From positions 298,605 through 362,604 of the forward strand of contig NZ_JAKLTD010000001.1 in assembly GCF_022014235.1 (NCBI RefSeq): a DNA stretch of 64,000 bases, in the 5' to 3' direction. The DNA comes from Methanothermobacter sp. K4 (GTDB taxonomy: Archaea; Methanobacteriota; Methanobacteria; Methanobacteriales; Methanothermobacteraceae). This document shows, piece by piece, positions 8,918 to 18,192 of the stretch (positions are counted from its first letter, which is position 1; each line of letters begins with the position of its first letter). The translations under genes were made by a program, and so were the position numbers. The notes under the pieces are model-generated. The model did no database searches. It had not been told where the DNA came from and saw only the letters and a program-made list of their open reading frames with translations.

Positions 8918-9694
8918 CTACTCAAGCCATCCCCTCATTGAGTCAAGGGGCGCGGTGCAGTCAAGGGATACGGGTGTGAGGGTTGCAGTGTTTTCAGCCT
9001 TCAGGGTATGGACATCTGTTCCAGGGGCGTCTCTACCTGCAGGGTCGCCATCAATCCAGTAGTAGGGCCTCCCCCTTGGATCCAGCCTTTTCTTGATGTG
9101 GACATTGTACATCCTGTCCCCAAGTCGTGTTATGCGTATATCATTCCCTGAGGGGTGTGATGGGATGTTAAGGTTGAGGAAATCAACGCCATCAGGCAAT
9201 CCCTTTCTGAGTATCCTGGATGCGACCCGTTCCGTCAGCTCAGATGCCAGTGAAAAGTCCACATCCACGTGGCCATCATGAAACTTGATGTCCCCCCTCC
9301 TCACCTGGAGTGAAACTGCAAGGGAGGGTACACCATGAACCGCCGCCTCCATTGCGGCACCTATTGTGCCTGATGTTGTGAGTTCAGATTTTCCAAGGTT
9401 TTCCCCCATGTTTATGCCGGATATTACAAGGTCAGGTTTCTCATCCATCAGCTCGAATATCCCTATTATCACAGCGTCTGTTGGTGTCCCTGAAACCGCG
9501 TAGGCCTCTGAACCGTCCCTGAGGGTGACCTCGCTAACCCTTATGGGCTCAAAGAGGGTGAGGGCATGACCTATGCCGCTCTGCTGGGTGGCTGGAGCCA
9601 CTATAATGGTCTCTCCAAGGTTTTCAACAGCCTTCTTCGCCGCTAAAATCCCGGATGAGTTCACTCCGTCATCATTTGTTATGAGAATCTTCAT
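8918..9694 (-). CDS. surE: 5'-nucleotidase SurE
   Basis: Metal-dependent nucleoside monophosphate phosphatase (258 aa) of the SurE family, cytoplasmic. It starts MKILITNDDG, where the ND pair binds the divalent metal, and contains VSGTPTDAV and SGINMGENLG, the family active-site segments. The ATG at 9694 matches the family start; a TTG six bases upstream (9700) is possible. It stands alone, facing away from the Mrr-like gene, with an 88-base AT-rich gap that presumably carries both promoters. Confidence 0.93.
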   Translation of the reverse strand: MKILITNDDGVNSSGILAAKKAVENLGETIIVAPATQQSGIGHALTLFEPIRVSEVTLRDGSEAYAVSGTPTDAVIIGIFELMDEKPDLVISGINMGENLGKSELTTSGTIGAAMEAAVHGVPSLAVSLQVRRGDIKFHDGHVDVDFSLASELTERVASRILRKGLPDGVDFLNLNIPSHPSGNDIRITRLGDRMYNVHIKKRLDPRGRPYYWIDGDPAGRDAPGTDVHTLKAENTATLTPVSLDCTAPLDSMRGWLE

Positions 9695-9791
9695 CGGCAA
9701 CCATCTCTATCCTTTTACTAGCATTTATATCAAATTTTAAGTATATCTTATAACATAGCTCTATTAAGTCTAACCCCGGAGGGTGGAGGAA

Positions 9792-10556
9792 TTGAAGAAG
9801 CAGAAACTCGTGGATTTCATCGCCAAAGTCATGGAGGATTCTGGTTTCAAGGTTTACAAGGATTTCAGAACCTCCCAGCACATAGTGGACATATATGGTA
9901 TTCTCCCCACCACCCTCGGGGATATAGGGGTTGTCGTAGCCTGTAAGAACTATGATGAAAACTGGAAGGTTGGCATGGACGTTTTAAAGGAAATGGAAAT
10001 GGCTGCAAAGACCCTGAAGGCCTCCAAGGTCGTGATTGTTACAACATCCGATTTCTCATCCCAGGCCAGAAACTATGCTGTTAAGAGGAACATGAAGTTG
10101 ATAGACAGGAATGGTCTCATAAAGATTGCTGAGGAGTTTTCAAAGAAAATTCAGGTCCCTGAAGAAGAGGAAGAGGATGAATACTACGAGGAGGAGGTTG
10201 AAGTATACGGGCCCCCCTCAACCATATTTCATACAGGGCATGCAGGGTCCCAGAGGGGACTTCTATCAAGGAGGGAAAGGCGCCAGCCCCTTACCCCCAT
10301 TATAAGGGGTCTCCTGCAGAACACCATCATACTCATAATAACCGTTGTGGCGGTGTCCTTCCTGATTGCAACCATACTGCAGATAGCTGCGGGCCTGGGG
10401 ACAAGCATCACGGGTATCGTGAAGATAATGATTGCCGCCGCCCTCTCCTATGGTATACCCTATCTTGTTGAGGAGGACGGTGCTGTTATAATGATAAAGG
10501 GGACAATAGTGTTCTTCAGTTCACTTCTACTCCTTGTCATACTGATACTGATCTAA
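9792..10556 (+). CDS. Membrane-anchored Mrr-like (restriction endonuclease fold) protein
   Basis: N-terminal half (about residues 5-125) looks like the Mrr/RecB-type PD-(D/E)xK nuclease fold: HIVDIYG gives the acidic residue, VVVACKNYDENW the catalytic lysine strand, and ASKVVIVTTSDFSSQARNYA then LIDRNGL are the classic Mrr C-terminal elements. An acidic linker (EEEEEDEYYEEE) follows, then two or three membrane helices near residues 180-254. The TTG at 9792 is chosen because GGAGGGTG precedes it; the GTG at 9783 is an alternative. Whether it cuts DNA or only binds it at the membrane cannot be told. No methylase neighbours, so not a classical restriction system. Confidence 0.7.
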   Translation: MKKQKLVDFIAKVMEDSGFKVYKDFRTSQHIVDIYGILPTTLGDIGVVVACKNYDENWKVGMDVLKEMEMAAKTLKASKVVIVTTSDFSSQARNYAVKRNMKLIDRNGLIKIAEEFSKKIQVPEEEEEDEYYEEEVEVYGPPSTIFHTGHAGSQRGLLSRRERRQPLTPIIRGLLQNTIILIITVVAVSFLIATILQIAAGLGTSITGIVKIMIAAALSYGIPYLVEEDGAVIMIKGTIVFFSSLLLLVILILI

Positions 10557-10657
10557 GCACCTGACGATATGTGGCCTTCTCCCCACATTGAATTATAAAT
10601 TAATTATAAAATTAACTTACTGACCCAAAGCACCGGAGGATATAAAAAAATAAATGG

Positions 10658-11284
10658 TTATCTTCTTGAGATAACCAGCCCCGCACCAAGGATAAACATC
10701 CCTGCCACGAGTAATCCTGCGGATGCACCAGTCTCCTGCATGGGAACCATTTCTGCGCCTGTTACCTGAGACTCTGGTTCTCCAGACGATTCATTGACGT
10801 TAATGGTTGCAGTATCCTGGTCATTGCTGGCATTTATATCAGGCAGATCACCTGAGACGGTTGCAGTGAACTGTGCTGTTCCAGCTGCCACGGCCCTCTG
10901 GTGTACAACGAGTTTATAGACTGCGCCGGCTGGTAGGGTCCCAATGAGCCACACGCTGGTTGATGGATTGTATGATGGGTCATTGTAGATCCATGTGGCC
11001 CCATTGTCCCAGGATACCTCATGTTCAAGGTATTCAAAGGGATAACTGCTGCTCCTTGTGATGGTGACCTTAACTCCAGTTGCGGCGGATGGTAACTTGT
11101 TTGTGACTGCCACTCCCTCAAAAACCTCATCTCCAACAGAGGTGCTGTCTATAATGTTTTCATCAAGATCAAGGTATTCTGCATCCACTGCAAGATCCAT
11201 GATCTGTACATTGTCTTCTGTTTCCTGGGCACTCACAGTCCCCAGTGCCATGAATAGCAACGCAAGGACAAAAAATCTGTGCAT
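10658..11284 (-). CDS. Secreted surface protein with C-terminal membrane anchor
   Basis: The 208-residue product has a signal peptide (MHRFFVLALLFMALGTVSAQ), a beta-rich central domain resembling DUF11-type or CARDB-like surface modules (VTNKLPSAATGVKVTITR, later FTATVSGDLPDINASND), and a C-terminal tail. The tail reads PMQETGAS, a hydrophobic helix and the basic end SRR. That tail resembles cell-wall or membrane sorting signals. The ATG at 11284 is preferred over the GTG at 11290 because GGGGTGAG precedes it. The gene converges with the Mrr-like gene across a 101-base gap. Confidence 0.7.
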   Translation of the reverse strand: MHRFFVLALLFMALGTVSAQETEDNVQIMDLAVDAEYLDLDENIIDSTSVGDEVFEGVAVTNKLPSAATGVKVTITRSSSYPFEYLEHEVSWDNGATWIYNDPSYNPSTSVWLIGTLPAGAVYKLVVHQRAVAAGTAQFTATVSGDLPDINASNDQDTATINVNESSGEPESQVTGAEMVPMQETGASAGLLVAGMFILGAGLVISRR

Positions 11285-11350
11285 TCTCACCCCCCCTTCC
11301 TGTCAGCATCGACAAATAAAAGAAATTCGACACTCTTATAGAACTATCTT

Positions 11351-11419
11351 TTTCATTAATGATAAATGTTCTGAAAGGCTTTCAAGGGGCACATTTCATT
11401 AATGATAAATGTTCTGAAA
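11351..11419. repeat. Perfect 26-base direct repeat, two copies
   Basis: Copies at 11351-11376 and 11394-11419 are identical (TTTCATTAATGATAAATG followed by TTCTGAAA), with start points 43 bases apart, about four helical turns. They sit upstream of the surface-protein gene (start 11284) and downstream of the tRNA-Val pair. A role as regulator-binding sites for the surface protein is plausible but unproven. Confidence 0.85.
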
Positions 11420-11465
11420 AAGCAGAGAGACTCGTGGAATTGCTGTGTTCATGAAATAAATCCAG

Positions 11466-11537
<72 letters not shown>

Positions 11538-11562
11538 CCATGGGGATCCGTCAATAATCAGA

Positions 11563-11742
<180 letters not shown>

Positions 11743-12663
11743 ATGTCATGCGAAGCCAGTGGAAAGATATGGTTTAACGGTGAAATGGTTGATTGGAAAG
11801 AAGCCACGGTACATGTCCTTTCACATGTTGTGCACTATGGATCCGCAGTATTTGAGGGAATAAGGTGCTACAGGAACAAAAATGGATCCGCCATTTTCCG
11901 TTTGCGGGAGCATGTAAGGAGGCTCTTTGATTCTGCCAAGATATACAGGATGGAGATCCCCTACACCCAGGAGCAGATATGCGATGCAATAATTGAGACC
12001 GTCAGGGAGAACCAGCTCGATGAGTGCTACATAAGGCCAGTTGTCTACAGGGGGTACGGAGAGATGGGCGTTCACCCGGTTAACTGCCCTGTCGAGGTTG
12101 CCATAGCTGCCTGGGAATGGGGGGCCTACCTGGGGGCAGAGGCCCTGGAGGTGGGTGTTGACGTGGGTGTTTCAACCTGGCGAAGGATGGCCCCAAACAC
12201 CATGCCAAACCTTGCAAAGGCCGGTGGAAACTACCTTAACTCCCAGCTGGCCAAGATGGAGGCTGTTAGACATGGTTATGACGAGGCAATAATGCTGGAC
12301 TACCATGGCTATGTCAGTGAGGGCAGCGGGGAGAACATATTCATCGTAACTGATGGTGAACTGCAGACCCCACCTGTCTCCTCATCCCTCCTTAAGGGTA
12401 TAACAAGGGACTCTGTGATGAAGATAGCCAGGGCCGAGGGCGTCCCTGTCCATGAAGAACCTATTACAAGGGAGATGCTTTACCTTGCAGATGAAATCTT
12501 CTTCACAGGTACAGCCGCAGAGATAACCCCTGTAAGGTCCGTTGATGGTATAGAGATAGGTTCAGGTCGGAGGGGGCCTGTGACAGAGATGCTGCAGAAT
12601 GAGTTCTTCAGGATAATCAGGGCCGAATCAGAAGACAGCTTCGGATGGTTAACCTACCTATAA
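11743..12663 (+). CDS. ilvE: Branched-chain amino acid aminotransferase
   Basis: PLP enzyme of fold type IV (306 aa) that makes valine, leucine and isoleucine from their 2-oxo acids. It shows [14 protein letters not shown] near the N-terminus, the catalytic lysine region ([16 protein letters not shown]), the [11 protein letters not shown] phosphate-binding segment and [14 protein letters not shown]. It stands apart from ilvBNC and has its own promoter. Confidence 0.95.
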   Translation: MSCEASGKIWFNGEMVDWKEATVHVLSHVVHYGSAVFEGIRCYRNKNGSAIFRLREHVRRLFDSAKIYRMEIPYTQEQICDAIIETVRENQLDECYIRPVVYRGYGEMGVHPVNCPVEVAIAAWEWGAYLGAEALEVGVDVGVSTWRRMAPNTMPNLAKAGGNYLNSQLAKMEAVRHGYDEAIMLDYHGYVSEGSGENIFIVTDGELQTPPVSSSLLKGITRDSVMKIARAEGVPVHEEPITREMLYLADEIFFTGTAAEITPVRSVDGIEIGSGRRGPVTEMLQNEFFRIIRAESEDSFGWLTYL

Positions 12664-12672
12664 TCTTTCAGC

Positions 12673-12718
12673 ATTATAAGTGAAAACTTTGAAGTTATAA
12701 GTTAAAAGTTATAAGTGA
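12673..12718. repeat. Three short direct repeats upstream of uppP
   Basis: RTTATAAGTKA occurs at 12673-12683, 12694-12704 and 12708-12718, so starts are 21 and 14 bases apart. The last copy runs into the uppP ribosome binding region (AAGTGATT). TTATAA elements can also act as TATA boxes, so these may be promoter sequence rather than regulator sites. Confidence 0.6.
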
Positions 12719-12723
12719 TTTCC

Positions 12724-13554
12724 ATGGATGTTCTTCAGGCGATAATAATCGGAATTGTTCAGGGCCTCACAGAGTTCCTCCCAATAAGCAGCTCAGGCCA
12801 CCTTGTGCTTGTACCTGAAATAATGGGTGTTAAATCCAGCCTTGCATTTGACACGGTACTCCATGTGGGAACCCTGGTGGCTGTTGTCACCTACTTCTGG
12901 AGTGACATAGTCCACATGATAAGGTCATTCATCTCAAGTCTTACAGATATTCCCGGAGGCAACTTCAGGGAGGGTATAGAGGAGGACCCATTTAAGAGGC
13001 TGGCCTGGATGGTTATCATAGGTACCATCCCCGCCGGGCTTGCAGGTGTATTATTCAAGGACTTCTTCGAATCCCTATTCAATAGCATAACAGCCGTTGG
13101 ATTTTTCCTCATAGTAACTGGTCTTCTCCTGTGGGGTTCGGAGAGGATCAGCGCCAGGATAAAGGAAAAACTTCCTGTTGAAAAACTGGGTGTAAGGGAT
13201 TCACTCATAATAGGGGGTGCCCAGGCACTGGCAATAGCCCCCGGCATATCCCGTTCCGGTGCAACCATATCTGCAGGCCTCTTCCTTGGATTTGAAAGGG
13301 AGCTTGCAGCAAGGTACAGCTTCATTCTATCCATACCCGCCATACTTGGGGCTGCCCTCATCCAGGTCAAGGATATCAGTGCAGGTATGGACCTCCTGGG
13401 TGCCAGTATGATTGCGGGTTTCATTGCATCTGCGGTATCAGGTTACATTGCAATAAAGTTCCTGCTGAAGCTCATAAGGGAAAGGGATCTCTACGTTTTC
13501 GCCTACTACTGCTTTGCACTGGGTCTCCTGATCCTCGGGGTGTCACTCCTCTGA
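12724..13554 (+). CDS. uppP: Undecaprenyl-diphosphatase family protein (BacA/UppP)
   Basis: Polytopic membrane phosphatase (276 aa) that recycles polyprenyl diphosphate lipid carriers; in pseudomurein archaea it would act in cell-wall or glycoprotein synthesis. Both family motifs are present: GLTEFLPISSSGHL near residue 12 and PGISRSGATIS near residue 175. About eight hydrophobic helices are seen. The ATG at 12724 is chosen over the GTG at 12715 because the preceding AAGTGATTT can serve as the binding site. Confidence 0.92.
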   Translation: MDVLQAIIIGIVQGLTEFLPISSSGHLVLVPEIMGVKSSLAFDTVLHVGTLVAVVTYFWSDIVHMIRSFISSLTDIPGGNFREGIEEDPFKRLAWMVIIGTIPAGLAGVLFKDFFESLFNSITAVGFFLIVTGLLLWGSERISARIKEKLPVEKLGVRDSLIIGGAQALAIAPGISRSGATISAGLFLGFERELAARYSFILSIPAILGAALIQVKDISAGMDLLGASMIAGFIASAVSGYIAIKFLLKLIRERDLYVFAYYCFALGLLILGVSLL

Positions 13555-13608
13555 TTAGCTCACATCTTCATTTTTTCGTAAAATTACAGACACCCCAATT
13601 CAGTTCCA

Positions 13609-13740
13609 CATGTACATTAAAGTCACGGCTGCGCCAAGCCTTATAAGGCACTCCCCGGAATACAGAACACGCTCCGCATGTACATTAAAGTCACGGCTTA
13701 CTCCTGATCCAGGGTTTCAGATCTACCTAAAGTCACAGCT
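13609..13740. repeat. 22-base direct repeat, two full copies and one partial
   Basis: CATGTACATTAAAGTCACGGCT is perfect at 13609-13630 and 13677-13698; a shorter relative, CTAAAGTCACAGCT, is at 13727-13740 and overlaps the stop of the SpoIIM-like gene. Starts of the full copies are 68 bases apart. The array lies between the convergent uppP and SpoIIM-like genes, so it is not in a promoter. No coding sequence is seen there. Confidence 0.85.
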
Positions 13741-14371
13741 CCACAGAGGCAACATGGCTGTGGAAATAGGTCCATGAAACCTGTCTCTCTGTGAATATAT
13801 AGACCCACCAGGTGCTCCAGAAAACCTCAATAATGGCCGCCATTGCGAATATTATGGTTATCAGGGCTATCAGAAACAGGAGCCTTTCTTTTATGGCGCC
13901 TATCAGTGGTTCTGCGGATCCTCTTGATATGGACTCCAGTATCGAACCAATAAAAACCCTGGCGGCCTGCAGTGAGAATAGACATCCCATAACCTCAAGG
14001 TGGAGGTGCACCGTACCTCCATAGATCAGAAACCCCCTGAAACCCCACATGTATACGAGATTATGGAGGAGTGCCCCGGATAGAACAATTACCTTCAAAA
14101 CCTGAATGGTGGTTGCCAGTGTGAATATGAAAACCAGTACCTGGGTGATGTTTGATATGAATATCCAGAAAGCCGTTGCGCCCAGATAATCAATGAACTG
14201 TTCCCTGAAGCCGGGGAAGGATGAAAAATGGACCACCATATTCCCGTTGAGGAACCCATATGGTGGTGGCATGCCAGAAGCGTCCAGAAAAAAACCGGAA
14301 ATATAAAGGAGCATGGCTACCATGAGGATGGCTGGGCCTGGTATGATGCCCTCAAGACCCTCCCTGCTCAT
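13733..14371 (-). CDS. SpoIIM-like (DUF95) integral membrane protein
   Basis: The 212-residue product has five to six hydrophobic helices and the family signature centred on YGGTVHLHLEVMGCLFSL, in which glycines, the histidine and the glutamate match the stage II sporulation M family. The biochemical role in archaea is not known. It follows the CobT-like gene by 24 bases on the same strand, so the two are probably cotranscribed. GGGGTGAT lies 12-14 bases upstream, a little far, so the start is less certain. Confidence 0.7.
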   Translation of the reverse strand: MSREGLEGIIPGPAILMVAMLLYISGFFLDASGMPPPYGFLNGNMVVHFSSFPGFREQFIDYLGATAFWIFISNITQVLVFIFTLATTIQVLKVIVLSGALLHNLVYMWGFRGFLIYGGTVHLHLEVMGCLFSLQAARVFIGSILESISRGSAEPLIGAIKERLLFLIALITIIFAMAAIIEVFWSTWWVYIFTERQVSWTYFHSHVASVEL

Positions 14372-14395
14372 GGCCAGCAGAATATCACCCCTTAA

Positions 14396-15466
14396 TCAGA
14401 GTATTGTGTTGCAGAGTTCCTCAACCCTCCTCCTTATGCTCTCAACGGGTATCCCGTGAAGAAGTGCCAGCATCATTGCGCCCCCGGCACCCACACCCTC
14501 CTTGACCGAACCATTGAGGTACTCGTGAAGACCCCTGTGGGATGCCCTCTCAAAGCCAGGGTCAACTGCGTAGATATCGATTTCACCTATCTGTTCGACG
14601 ATCCTTTTTATATCCGATGTTTCATCCTCTGCAACGAATATGGTTGTTGCAATTGCTGTGCCTGAAAAGTCAAATTCAGGATCAATTGCCTTCATGAGGG
14701 CGCACACCGCGGTCATCTGGGTCCCCCCTGCAAGTGTTACAGGGACACTGCTTCCCATACACATACCTGCAACTGCCGGTATCATTGGGTCACCGACTGC
14801 GGCAACAGCCCTGAATGGTTCTTCACTGCAATCACCCTTCTTAAGACCTGCATTCCTGAGTCCCTCCATTACAACATCCCTCTTGAGATTGTGGGGATTT
14901 TCAGGGAGACTTGCACTGACCCTGAAATCAGCATCATAGCCAAGGGCCGTCAGGACCCCCAGGGCGGTTGTTGTACCGGCTGGTGTGCTTTCACCAACCA
15001 CGAGGTGCTCTGTGAGTTCTGAGAGTGTCCTGCCAGCCATGAAACCCCTCTCATATATTCTCTCAGGGTTATCCACAGCCCTCCCTGTTCTTATATCCCC
15101 TCCATGCCCTGAGTTGATGTTTATATAGGGCACATCAGGTTTCACCGAGGCCCCTGCATCCGCAACCATGAAGGGTACCTCAGCCAGTTCAAGGGAGGCC
15201 TTTGTTATAACCGCAGGTGTTGGTGCAGATTCACCCTCCACAATTGTCTGGGGTATCTCAGGAAGACACCTCGGAGCGTCATGTACAATGAGCTCGACAT
15301 CCGCTGCAGGTGTGTACTCAGTAAGGTCTGGTCCGGCCCCGGCCCCTGTTATACCTGGAATCCTTGATGTTTCGGTTGTTGCAACTGCACATATGAAGAG
15401 GGACTTCCTGTCGAGAACCCCCTCCAGGTGATCACCTGATCCATAAATCCTAAGTCCATCAAACAT
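14396..15466 (-). CDS. CobT-like phosphoribosyltransferase family protein (UPF0284)
   Basis: Homologue of nicotinate-nucleotide dimethylbenzimidazole phosphoribosyltransferase, which activates the lower ligand base of cobamides; the archaeal UPF0284 branch is not firmly proven to do this. The 356-residue product contains GITGAGAGPDLTEYTPAAD, VGESTPAGTTTAL and VTLAGGTQM, conserved in this branch. The ATG at 15466 is chosen because AGGTGA precedes it by six bases, while the ATG at 15472 touches that site. Corrinoid genes cbiB, cbiG and cbiH lie further on. Confidence 0.82.
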   Translation of the reverse strand: MFDGLRIYGSGDHLEGVLDRKSLFICAVATTETSRIPGITGAGAGPDLTEYTPAADVELIVHDAPRCLPEIPQTIVEGESAPTPAVITKASLELAEVPFMVADAGASVKPDVPYININSGHGGDIRTGRAVDNPERIYERGFMAGRTLSELTEHLVVGESTPAGTTTALGVLTALGYDADFRVSASLPENPHNLKRDVVMEGLRNAGLKKGDCSEEPFRAVAAVGDPMIPAVAGMCMGSSVPVTLAGGTQMTAVCALMKAIDPEFDFSGTAIATTIFVAEDETSDIKRIVEQIGEIDIYAVDPGFERASHRGLHEYLNGSVKEGVGAGGAMMLALLHGIPVESIRRRVEELCNTIL

Positions 15467-15569
15467 TTCCATTCACCTTTTCACCGATACAATAGTTATA
15501 ACCGTGAATAAATAAAGTAGTTACAGTTCTGGTGGACCTTAAGCACCTCAACCGGTGGTGATCAATAAA

Positions 15570-17189
15570 ATGTTGTGTCTCGGTATAGAGGGAACCGCAG
15601 AGAAGACAGGTGTTGGTATCGTTGATGACAGTGGGAGGGTGCTCTCGATAAGGGGCAGGCCACTAATACCTGAGAGGGGAGGCATACATCCCAGGGAGGC
15701 AGCTGAACACCACGCCCGGTGGATACCGGTTCTTGTAGGGGAAGCGCTGGAGGATGCCAGGGTGGATCTGGATGAAATAGGACTCATATCCTTCTCCAGG
15801 GGCCCTGGTCTGGGGCCAGCCCTCAGAACAGTGGCAACAGCGGCAAGAACCCTTGCAATTTCACTTAAAATACCAATAGTGGGTGTGAATCATTGTATAG
15901 GTCATATAGAGATAGGGAGGCTCACAACAGGTGCAGCAGACCCTCTTTCGCTCTATGTGAGTGGTGGGAATACCCAGGTCATAGCCTTCAACCAGGGAAG
16001 GTACAGGGTGTTCGGTGAAACCCTTGATATCGCGGTGGGAAACATGCTGGACCAGTTTGCAAGGGAGGCCGGCCTTGGCCACCCCGGCGGTCCCGTTATT
16101 GAGGGACTTGCATCTGAGGCATCAGATTACGTGGAGCTTCCCTACAGTGTCAAGGGGATGGACATCTCATTCTCAGGGCTTTTAACGGCGGCAATCAGGA
16201 AACTGGAGGCTGGTGAAAAACTTGAGAACCTGGCGTACAGTCTGCAGGAGACAGCCTTCTCCATGCTAGTTGAGGTCAGTGAACGTGCTCTTGCCTACAC
16301 AGAAAAGGGGGAGGTCCTCCTCTGCGGAGGGGTTGCCGTTAACAGAAGGCTCCGTGAAATGATGGAGACCATGTGCAGGGAGCACGGTGTGGACTTCCAT
16401 ATGCCGCCACCTGAATACTGTGGCGACAATGGGGCCATGATAGCCTGGCTCGGGCACCTTGTCCACAAACATCAGGGACCCCAGATGATAGATGAAACAT
16501 CTGTTGTGCAGCGCTACAGGACAGATGAGGTGGATGTACCCTGGATGCGCGAGTCAGAACACCCCGTTCATCTTCCCGGCAACCTCAGGGCCAGGGGGGC
16601 CGAAGCCAATATTTACAGCGGTGAGTGGATGGGAAGACCGTGTATTGTTAAGGAAAGAATATCGAAGGGTTACAGGATCCCTGAAATCGACCGTAAACTC
16701 AGATCATCCAGGACAAGGAGGGAGGCCCGCCTCATCAACCAGGCAAAGAGCGCCGGGGTACGGACACCCATACTCTTTGACGTGGATACAGAAAAGGGAA
16801 CCATCATCATGGAGGAGATTGAGGGTACAAGGTTCAGGGACGCTGTTGAAAATAAGGAACTCTGTTCAAGAATCGGTGAGGCTGCTGGAAAACTGCACCG
16901 TGCGGGTATAATACATGGAGACCTCACAGGGTCCAACATAATCCTCAGGGGGGATGAGGTGGTCCTCATAGACTTCGGTCTGGGCATGTTCTCAGATGAA
17001 ATCGAGGACATGGGGGTGGATCTCCTTGTGCTGAAAAAATCCCTGAAGAGCACAAACTACCAGGTTGCCTCTGGCTGTTTCAGGAGTGTGCTTGAGGGTT
17101 ACGGGAGGTTCACAGACGCTGATATATCATCAAAGATAGACGAAATAGAGGCAAGGGGTAGATACACAACCAGGGACAGGGATGGGTGA
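15570..17189 (+). CDS. kae1: Bifunctional tRNA t6A synthesis protein Kae1 fused to Bud32 kinase
   Basis: KEOPS components in one 539-residue chain. The N-terminal Kae1 (about 1-325) makes N6-threonylcarbamoyladenosine at tRNA position 37 and has the metal-binding HCIGH (H108, H112), SGGNTQV and CGDNGAM. The C-terminal Bud32 (about 335-539) is a small atypical kinase or ATPase with AEANIYSGEW, the lysine in CIVKERI, HGDLTGSN and IDFG. The fusion is known from several euryarchaea. GGTGATC before the ATG at 15570 decides the start. It begins a run with rdgB, rps15, recJ-like and aconitase X. Confidence 0.96.
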   Translation: MLCLGIEGTAEKTGVGIVDDSGRVLSIRGRPLIPERGGIHPREAAEHHARWIPVLVGEALEDARVDLDEIGLISFSRGPGLGPALRTVATAARTLAISLKIPIVGVNHCIGHIEIGRLTTGAADPLSLYVSGGNTQVIAFNQGRYRVFGETLDIAVGNMLDQFAREAGLGHPGGPVIEGLASEASDYVELPYSVKGMDISFSGLLTAAIRKLEAGEKLENLAYSLQETAFSMLVEVSERALAYTEKGEVLLCGGVAVNRRLREMMETMCREHGVDFHMPPPEYCGDNGAMIAWLGHLVHKHQGPQMIDETSVVQRYRTDEVDVPWMRESEHPVHLPGNLRARGAEANIYSGEWMGRPCIVKERISKGYRIPEIDRKLRSSRTRREARLINQAKSAGVRTPILFDVDTEKGTIIMEEIEGTRFRDAVENKELCSRIGEAAGKLHRAGIIHGDLTGSNIILRGDEVVLIDFGLGMFSDEIEDMGVDLLVLKKSLKSTNYQVASGCFRSVLEGYGRFTDADISSKIDEIEARGRYTTRDRDG

Positions 17190-17227
17190 ATCTTAGAAAA
17201 TGAGAGAAAACCTGAAGGTGGTTCACA

Positions 17228-17791
17228 GTGAAGGTAACATTTATAACAGGCAATAAACACAAATTATCTGAGGCAGAAAAGATCTTCCATGATACCGGAA
17301 TAGAACTTGAGCACGCTGATCTGGGCTACCCTGAACTTCAGGGAACCCTTGAGGAGGTGGCCCGGTACGGTGCAGAGCATGCGGCCAGGATCATGGGCGG
17401 TCCTGTTATTGTAGAGGACGCGGGACTATTTATAAGGGCCCTCAAATGGTTTCCAGGACCCTATTCTGCCTATGTACAGGATACCATTGGAAACAGAGGT
17501 ATCTTAAAGCTCATGGAAAATGTTGAAGACCGCTACGCTGAGTTCAGGTCGGCTGTTGGGTTCTGCACCCCCAGCTCCGAACCCGAGGTTTTTCTGGGCG
17601 TGGTGAAAGGACGTATAGGTACTGAGGAGCGTGGAAGCAGGGGGTTCGCATTTGACCCCCTGTTTTATCCTGAAGGTATGGATAGGAGCTTTGGAGAACT
17701 CAGTACCCTTGAAAAGAACAGGTTTTCGCACAGGAGCAGGGCCCTTAGGAAATTTGCAAAGTGGTATACTGAAAATTATGAGGTGATTTAA
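17228..17791 (+). CDS. rdgB: XTP/dITP pyrophosphatase (Ham1/RdgB family)
   Basis: House-cleaning enzyme (187 aa) that hydrolyses deaminated purine nucleotides (dITP, XTP) to monophosphates. It starts with a GTG reading [12 protein letters not shown], the family substrate-binding lysine motif, and contains [11 protein letters not shown] and [22 protein letters not shown] lies just upstream of the GTG. Its TAA overlaps the rps15 start codon, so the two are coupled. Confidence 0.93.
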   Translation: MKVTFITGNKHKLSEAEKIFHDTGIELEHADLGYPELQGTLEEVARYGAEHAARIMGGPVIVEDAGLFIRALKWFPGPYSAYVQDTIGNRGILKLMENVEDRYAEFRSAVGFCTPSSEPEVFLGVVKGRIGTEERGSRGFAFDPLFYPEGMDRSFGELSTLEKNRFSHRSRALRKFAKWYTENYEVI

Positions 17792-18192
17792 TGGCTCTAA
17801 AACCTGAATGGGTTGAATACTCAAACGAAGAAATCGAGGATCTCATAGTAAAGCTATACAGGGAGGGTAACTCCACAAGCAGGATAGGAATCATATTGAG
17901 GGACCAGCACGGCATACCAAGCGTTAAGGCCGTGACCGGACTCAAAATAACCCAGATACTGGAAAATCATGGTGTGAAGCCTGAATACCCTGAGGATCTC
18001 ATGAACCTCATAAGAAAGGCTGTCAACATAAGGGACCACCTCAAGGAGCACCCCAAGGACCTCCACACAAGGAGGGGTCTGCAGATTGTTGAATCAAAGA
18101 TAAGGCGCCTTGTGAAGTACTATGTGAGAGAAGGTGTCCTGCCTGAAGGATGGAGATATGACCCACAGAAAGCAGCCCTACTCGTTAAGTAA
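17791..18192 (+). CDS. rps15: Small-subunit ribosomal protein uS15
   Basis: Binds 16S rRNA in the platform of the small ribosomal subunit. The 133-residue product has the archaeal/eukaryotic N-terminal extension ([19 protein letters not shown]) and the conserved core [14 protein letters not shown] and a basic C-terminal helix ([11 protein letters not shown]). One-base overlap with rdgB upstream and 35-base overlap with the RecJ-like gene downstream place it in one translation-coupled run. Confidence 0.97.
   Translation: MALKPEWVEYSNEEIEDLIVKLYREGNSTSRIGIILRDQHGIPSVKAVTGLKITQILENHGVKPEYPEDLMNLIRKAVNIRDHLKEHPKDLHTRRGLQIVESKIRRLVKYYVREGVLPEGWRYDPQKAALLVK

Noticed and set aside
18134..18192. Earlier start (GTG 18134) for the RecJ-like gene
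   Set aside because: It would overlap rps15 by 59 bases; the ATG at 18158 has GGATGGAG upstream and the DADG motif lies well inside either way.
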